From Clostridia bacterium (GTDB taxonomy: Bacteria > Bacillota_A > Clostridia > Christensenellales > Aristaeellaceae), in contig BNUH01000054.1 of NCBI GenBank assembly GCA_025997215.1, positions 1 to 18,253 on the forward strand: a stretch of 18,253 nucleotides of DNA, read 5' to 3'. The notes beneath the pieces were generated by a model. It did no database searches, was not told the origin of the DNA, and saw only the letters and a program-made list of their open reading frames with translations. A program made the translations under genes and the position numbers. Position 1 is the first letter of the stretch. Every line of letters starts with the position of its first letter. Positions 14,342 through 18,253 of this stretch are shown here, one piece after another.

Positions 14342-16269
14342 CTATTCTTTTTTATAATAGAATCCGCTGAACCCATCAGCGCGGAGAATTAAGCCAGGCG
14401 TCCATGCAGGAGTTTCGCTCATTACGTCGAATATTGTTTCTGTCGATGTTTCGAGTGGCGTTTCGAGCACAACCTCATCATGCACGTGCATAACGATGTG
14501 ATATCCCACTTTGTCTAGGTTTTGCATGGCGAAGCATAGTAGGTCGCGGCTGATTGCCTGGGTAATGTTTTCGCAAAATTTCCCACCATACGACATAACA
14601 TGACCCCACTTCTTACCGGAGCCGATACCAGCGGAGTAGATACCATCGTACCCGACACACATTCCTCCGAAGGGATCAGGCTCAACGCGAGGCTTGGCAT
14701 ACGCAAGCCTTCTGCCGGATGGCAGCGTGATGAACAGGAAGCCGCTCTGGTATTCGAATGTGATGCCGTTGATCTGAACGGAGGTTCGATCCTTCACCGC
14801 CTTAATAGTGGCGTTGTTCACGGTGTGCCAGTATTTTGTGATATGCGGGTTTGCCTTACGCCACGCATCCACCAGCGGCTTGAGTTCATCTTCCTTCAGG
14901 CCGGATTCCAACGCGCCCATCTTTATCAGTGCGCCGACGGAGCCTTGGTAACCACAGGCTAAATCCGCTGTCTTACCTTTCTGCCTGAGCGGGCTTTGTT
15001 TGTTAAGGGTCTCGATGGGAACATTGAACATCTGCGCTGCGGTGGCGATATACAGATCCTTTTTAGCCGCGTATGCGTCGCTGACCCATTTCTCACCGGC
15101 GAGCCAGGCGAGCACTATTCGCTCAATAGATGAGAAGTCCCCGACGATAAACTTCCAGCCTTCCTTCGATATGAACGCCGTGCGAATGAGTTCTGAAAGT
15201 ATTGCTGGTACAGAGTCGTATGATGCTTCCAGGGTTTTAAAGTTCCCTTGCCTGACAAGCGCACGAGCCGCGTCCAGCGTCGGGCAGTGCGTCTGGGGTA
15301 GGTTTTGTACTTGGATTAGTTTTCCAGTAAACCTTCCGGTATGGGAACCGTAGAACTTGAACATTCCACGCACGCGATCATCAAAGCATACGCCAGACTC
15401 CATTGCCTTGTATTTGCTTACGCTGGATTTAGCCAGTTTCTGCCGCAGAGACAACGCCTCCGCTATTTCCGGCGGCGCGGTCTTGATCAGTTCAGTGACA
15501 TGCTTTTTGTCTAGCGAATTGGCAGCTACTCCGCGTTCTTCCAGCCAATCTTTCATCTGTGTGACGGAGTTTGGATTATCCAATCCGGTTATATCCCGCA
15601 TGGCGGCCATGAGCTTTATCTTGGATAGCTCATCACACCGGACGGCCTGCTGAACGAGCGGCATATCCAACCGGATGCCTCTGTCGTTTATTTGTTGGTC
15701 GAGTGTGTAATTTTTCCATTCCTCGTCGGGTACCGGAAACTTGGATAGTTTTTTAGCTATCGCCATCTCGACTTCGACATCACAGCGGTTGTATGATACG
15801 AATTGTGACCATTTCTCCTGATCGAAGAACGAGAAGTTACGATTCCCGTGCGGTTTGCAGAAATACTTGATTAACTCCTTGCCCTCAGCCATTTTCTGCT
15901 GTTCCAGCATAAGCACTTCGCCCGCTTTTTCCAGCGTAAGCGGTAGACCTAGATACGCGCACCATACCATCGTACATTGCCATGATGTTGGGGAGAGATA
16001 CTTTCCAGCCGGAAGGCCCAGGAACCGCGACAGGCATACACGCTCGAACTGAGCATTATGCGCCCATTTCAATATCGTATCGTCTGTGAGCATGCGCCGA
16101 ATTTCACTAGGCAGCTCTCGCCGGAGGCGAGGTCGATTACTCGAACCTCGCCTCCGTCAACACTATAGCCTATTAAAGGAATCTCGAAGTCCGGCGCCTC
16201 TGCGTATTTATAAACGCCGCATGCAGTAAGCTCAACGCTGGAAAATGTTTCGATGTCCAGATAGATCAT
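14342..16269 (-). CDS. Phage family A DNA polymerase with 3'-5' exonuclease, one-base frameshift
   Basis: The proposed start is the ATG at 16269 (MIYLDIETFSSVEL, the DnaQ-like exonuclease Exo I site DIE). The frame ends early at 16069, but restoring one G in GGCGAGAGCTGCC (about 16115-16119; GAG-GAG became GAG-AG) continues as E-L-P-S-E-I-R-R-M-L-T-D-D-T without a gap and gives 642 residues, normal for the family. In that joined protein, polymerase motif A DFSSIE lies at about 378-383, motif B RQKGKTADLACGYQG at 429-443 and motif C VHDE at 596-599. It would replicate phage DNA. As it stands the shift separates the exonuclease start from the rest; the larger part, from an internal ATG at 16093, is open. 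Confidence 0.9.
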
Positions 16270-16284
16270 GCAATCACAGCTAAT

Positions 16285-16401
16285 ATCATTTGTAACAATT
16301 ACCCCTCTTTCCTCTTTTGCACACACCCTGATGATCATTTCTCGCGCCGGTGACGCGAAACCTCGTGAGGAAAACGCATTAGTACGTATCAGTGATAACA
16401 C
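16285..16401 (-). other. Polymerase leader: no ribosome site at the start; possible leader peptide or N-terminal extension
   Basis: The polymerase ATG at 16269 has no Shine-Dalgarno sequence. AGAGGGG lies about 12 bases before another ATG (near 16285) that encodes only MILAVIA and ends in TGA overlapping the polymerase ATG (GCATGATC), which would allow coupling. The polymerase frame is also open back to a GTG at 16401 with GAAGGG before it, which would add about 44 residues not typical of the family. An inverted repeat, TTTCGCG with CGCGAGAAA, lies inside this stretch. Confidence 0.35.
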
Positions 16402-16405
16402 TTGC

Positions 16406-16504
16406 TTACCCTTCTGGCGACGGCACTACCGGCCTGTTTATCAGCTCCTCTACTAACCTATTTGCAATTAAGCACCGTACTAAATCTCTACCGTCTTGTG
16501 GCAT
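16406..16504 (-). CDS. Possible 32-residue peptide at the host/phage boundary, unrecognised
   Basis: A short minus-strand frame starting MPQDGRDLVRCLIANRLVEE and ending in PSPEG before a TAA. It contains an amphipathic helix-like run (LVRCLIANRLVEELI). There is no clear ribosome site before its ATG. The 16402-16578 stretch otherwise holds nothing I recognise: no tRNA, integrase or obvious att repeat. It could be a small phage gene, the tail of a deleted one, or chance. Confidence 0.25.
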   Translation of the reverse strand: MPQDGRDLVRCLIANRLVEELINRPVVPSPEG

Positions 16505-16578
16505 TTGGTGACCGTTGTTGCAATGAGGATGATGAGTTGGTCATCCCATATCCCCATCCTTCCTCGCTGCGGTCTCTA

Positions 16579-17022
16579 CTAGCTATTGCTCAGTCTTTTC
16601 CCGACCGCGCCTCCGGGATGAATTATGCCGAATCCCTCGCTCGTATAGTTAGTAAGCTCTATTACCGCGGCCTGTAGTGCGTGGAACAGTACGTTGGTAA
16701 CCGTAAAGCTGGTCGTCCCTTGGAGATTCAGCTTATCCGTCTCGCGGGTTATGTAAAACCGAAGTACAATATCCGCCGCAAGCGCTAACTGCGACTGGGC
16801 ATTCTCGGTTACAGCGATTATTGTCGCACCCTTGCGTTTGGCGATGTCTAGCATGGGCAGTAGCTCCGATGTTGCGCCGCCGCGCGAAACCAATACCAGC
16901 GCATCGCCGCGTTGAATATAACCCATCCCGCCGTGCACCGCTTCTGACGGCGATAGAAATCTGGCCGGCCTTTCGATACAGCACATTAGGTGCACAAAAT
17001 GCTGGCACGCGATTCCTGAATC
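16579..17022 (-). pseudogene. SIS-domain sugar-phosphate isomerase (KpsF-like), 5'-truncated
   Basis: The frame is recognisable from SGIACQHFVHLMCC (about 17022) through ERPARFLSPSEAVHGGMGYI, GDALVLVSRGGATSELL, GATIIAVTENAQSQLALAAD and ending FGIIHPGGAVGKRL. These are the conserved blocks of KpsF-type SIS isomerases: SPSEAxHG, the S-x-G-x-T/S phosphate-binding loop and HPGGxxGK. Relatives interconvert ketose and aldose phosphates. The first 50 or so residues, including the start and the GxGxSG loop's beginning, are gone. Upstream on the same strand is a different gene (YjbQ) in another frame, so the join is a deletion, not a programmed fusion. The C-terminus is complete and no CBS domains follow. 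Confidence 0.82.
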
Positions 17023-17183
17023 ATGACTGAGCATGTCGTATGATGCGATGCGACACAGCATGTGCCATTTCGCACTCCAGACGCTGCGACAATCTCGATT
17101 ACTTCCTTTGAAATATCATGAAACGTCGGGATCCATCCGCGCGACTGGAGATTGATCTCCTTCTGAACAACATTGAATACCAT
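16986..17183 (-). pseudogene. yjbQ: YjbQ/UPF0047-family protein, 3'-truncated
   Basis: It starts at the ATG at 17183 (MVFNVVQKEINLQSRGW), nine bases after AAGGAAGG; an in-frame ATG at 17204 overlaps the previous stop but has no site. FHDISKEVIEIVAASGVRNGTC then SHHTTCSVMIQE matches the first half of the YjbQ family (usually about 130-140 residues, small enzyme or metal-binding protein; thiamine-phosphate synthase activity has been reported for some). Similarity stops at MIQE, and the remaining residues to the TAG at 16986 are the SIS gene read in the wrong frame. The conserved second half, with the metal-site histidines and final strand, is missing. Confidence 0.78.
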
Positions 17184-17200
17184 GACTATTACCTTCCTTT

Positions 17201-17920
17201 TCAATATGATGTTTTGGAAACTGCTTGATTAACCCTGTCGTCGTAAGCGCGCCGTGCTGCCTGGATCATTTCGCGAGCCATTTTAGTGCGGTCGCTGGCT
17301 TTGCAAACAGCACTGGATGAACCCGTTGCATCGGCTCCCGCCAATATAACCCTGTAAACATCCTCAGGGCCTGATATACCTGCCCCCTGCAGCACTAATA
17401 TGTCAGGGTTGATACGCTTAACCGCGAGGGTTGATACCTCAACATATTGTTCGTCACTGGCGATACCTGATCCGATTAATTCAGTGGGTTCGGCCACGAT
17501 CACATCAGGATCCAAACACGCGGCCGCACTGGCCTCCGCTATCGAGTCTGCGCAAATAACGCTGATTAATCCAGCTTCTCTGGCACGCAGTATGCCTGCC
17601 CTAAGCTGCGAGAGCGTGCAAGGGCATTCCGCATGGTTAAGCATCACGGCTCTGGCGCCAGCAGCTTTGACGGCTTCGACTAGGACCGAACCCTGCCCGC
17701 GGCCCACGGGGATCGGGTCGATCTTTTGGGCGCATATGATCAACCGCTTTGTGTGTTCGGCAATCAGGTGAATATCCGACAGCTGCGGCGTAAAGATCAC
17801 GTCAACGTCAAACTCGTTGGACGCGGCTTCCGCCGCCAACGCCAGAGTCAGTGCTTCCTCACCCCACAAATATGCTTTGGGACCAATCTCGAAAAACGGT
17901 GGTTTTATAGTGGTTTGCAT
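17201..17920 (-). CDS. Triosephosphate isomerase family protein (short, archaeal-type; possible tetrulose-phosphate isomerase)
   Basis: 239 residues from the ATG at 17920, with GAGGTGA seven bases before. Landmarks of the TIM barrel: an N-terminal FFEIGPKAYLWG in place of the usual N-x-K (Lys15 probable), MLNHAE with catalytic His96, VIVAEPTELIG with catalytic Glu144, and phosphate-binding loops GAGISGPEDV (about 179-188) and GADATGSSSAV (195-205). The length is that of the short archaeal-type enzyme. Such paralogues beside FGGY kinases often act on other sugar phosphates (for example EryH-type L-erythrulose-phosphate isomerase), so a housekeeping glycolytic role is less likely. It starts 25 bases after the kinase stop and overlaps the next frame, so it is in an operon. 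Confidence 0.85.
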   Translation of the reverse strand: MQTTIKPPFFEIGPKAYLWGEEALTLALAAEAASNEFDVDVIFTPQLSDIHLIAEHTKRLIICAQKIDPIPVGRGQGSVLVEAVKAAGARAVMLNHAECPCTLSQLRAGILRAREAGLISVICADSIAEASAAACLDPDVIVAEPTELIGSGIASDEQYVEVSTLAVKRINPDILVLQGAGISGPEDVYRVILAGADATGSSSAVCKASDRTKMAREMIQAARRAYDDRVNQAVSKTSY

Positions 17921-17945
17921 AGTTTGTTCACCTCATGGAGGATCG

Positions 17946-18253
17946 TTAGTCATATCCCAACATGGTGTTTAGTTTTAAGTAACGATCATACCGTTGATCG
18001 TAATATAACCTGCGTGTATTGTCCGGCTGTATGACTGCGTCACGTGAAAAGAGCGGCCCGATAGCATCCTCGTCAGACAGAATCTTCAACGCTAACGCAG
18101 CGTTGATCGCGCAGCCGAACGCCGTAGATTCACTTACACGCAGCGTCACCATTGGCAGATTGCATACATCGGCTTTGATCTGCAGCAATGCTGGGCTGCG
18201 TGCGCCGCCGCCTAGGGCGACGGCTTCGTGAGCTGTGGCGCCAATCCTCGCGA
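17946..18253 (-). CDS. FGGY-family carbohydrate kinase, C-terminal fragment (runs off window)
   Basis: Only the last 102 residues are in the window; the frame is open to 18253. ALGGGARSPALLQIKADV followed by STAFGCAINAALAL is the signature of the C-terminal domain of xylulokinase/glycerol kinase-type FGGY enzymes: the GGGARS.....ADV adenine-binding loop and the A.G.A...A helix. The C-terminus ends DRYLKLNTMLGYD, as in this family (Y..Y..L). It phosphorylates a sugar or polyol. The substrate cannot be told from this part. It is the first visible gene of a minus-strand operon with the TIM-like gene. Confidence 0.88.
   Translation of the reverse strand, partial: ARIGATAHEAVALGGGARSPALLQIKADVCNLPMVTLRVSESTAFGCAINAALALKILSDEDAIGPLFSRDAVIQPDNTRRLYYDQRYDRYLKLNTMLGYD

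Noticed and set aside
16400..16580. Prophage attachment site
   Set aside because: No tRNA, integrase or direct repeat could be found to mark a boundary; only the change in gene content suggests one.
16402..16677. 91-residue plus-strand open frame at the host/phage boundary
   Set aside because: No ribosome site, no recognisable domain, and it overlaps the SIS gene end on the other strand; probably chance.
1..18253. CRISPR array, tRNA or rRNA genes
   Set aside because: I saw no regularly spaced repeats and no cloverleaf or rRNA-like sequence by reading; no search tool was run.

Overview
The window looks like Firmicutes (Clostridia-type) chromosomal DNA that carries a rearranged, partly decayed tailed-phage (HK97-type siphophage) region. 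All genes I can support lie on the minus strand, so transcription runs from high to low coordinates. The evidence is strong Shine-Dalgarno sites (AGGAGG-like), ATGA/GTGA/TAATG start-stop overlaps, and families typical of Clostridia phages: P27 small terminase, LLH and LydA-type holins, ArpU/DUF1492-type regulators, a BppU-like baseplate protein and an SNF2 helicase next to a family A polymerase.

Right end (about 16.58-18.25 kb) is host metabolism: the C-terminus of an FGGY sugar kinase (open at the window edge), an archaeal-type triosephosphate isomerase paralogue, and the first third of a YjbQ-family gene. That last gene runs out of frame into the back two thirds of a KpsF-like SIS sugar-phosphate isomerase, so a deletion has removed the end of one gene and the start of the next. 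The order suggests a small operon for sugar or sugar-alcohol phosphates.

From 16.27 to 11.88 kb is the replication/early module: a family A DNA polymerase with a one-base frameshift, a small zinc-ribbon protein, a DUF4406-like protein, a coiled-coil protein, an SNF2 helicase that has lost its ATP-binding N-terminus, and a first ArpU/DUF1492-like regulator. A 250-base gap (11628-11877) then holds the most structured non-coding DNA in the window: repeated TTTGTGC half-sites, an extended -10 promoter, and a strong terminator hairpin about 18 bases downstream of the predicted transcript start. This layout resembles an activator-dependent late promoter with an attenuator. It is followed by a second DUF1492-like regulator, an HNH endonuclease and an overlapping tail-fibre cluster (BppU-like protein, tropism-determinant-like fibre, short companion, FN3 protein).

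A second gap (7057-7294) holds a GC-rich palindromic core that could be the cos site, directly upstream of the P27 small terminase. After that come a ParB-MTase fusion, an overlapping C5 cytosine methylase, a two-pass membrane protein with an extracytoplasmic (Cache-like) domain, two holins, a 'virulence protein' family gene with its own promoter, the HK97 major capsid protein with a shortened N-terminal region, a head-tail connector, and a head closure gene cut off by a fragment of group II intron maturase at the left edge.

Terminase large subunit, portal, prohead protease, primase, integrase, repressor, endolysin and tape measure are not in the window. With five broken or shortened genes at apparent deletion points and one frameshift, the region is best read as a defective or reshuffled prophage, or as an assembly that joined non-adjacent pieces. 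I cannot tell these apart from sequence alone.
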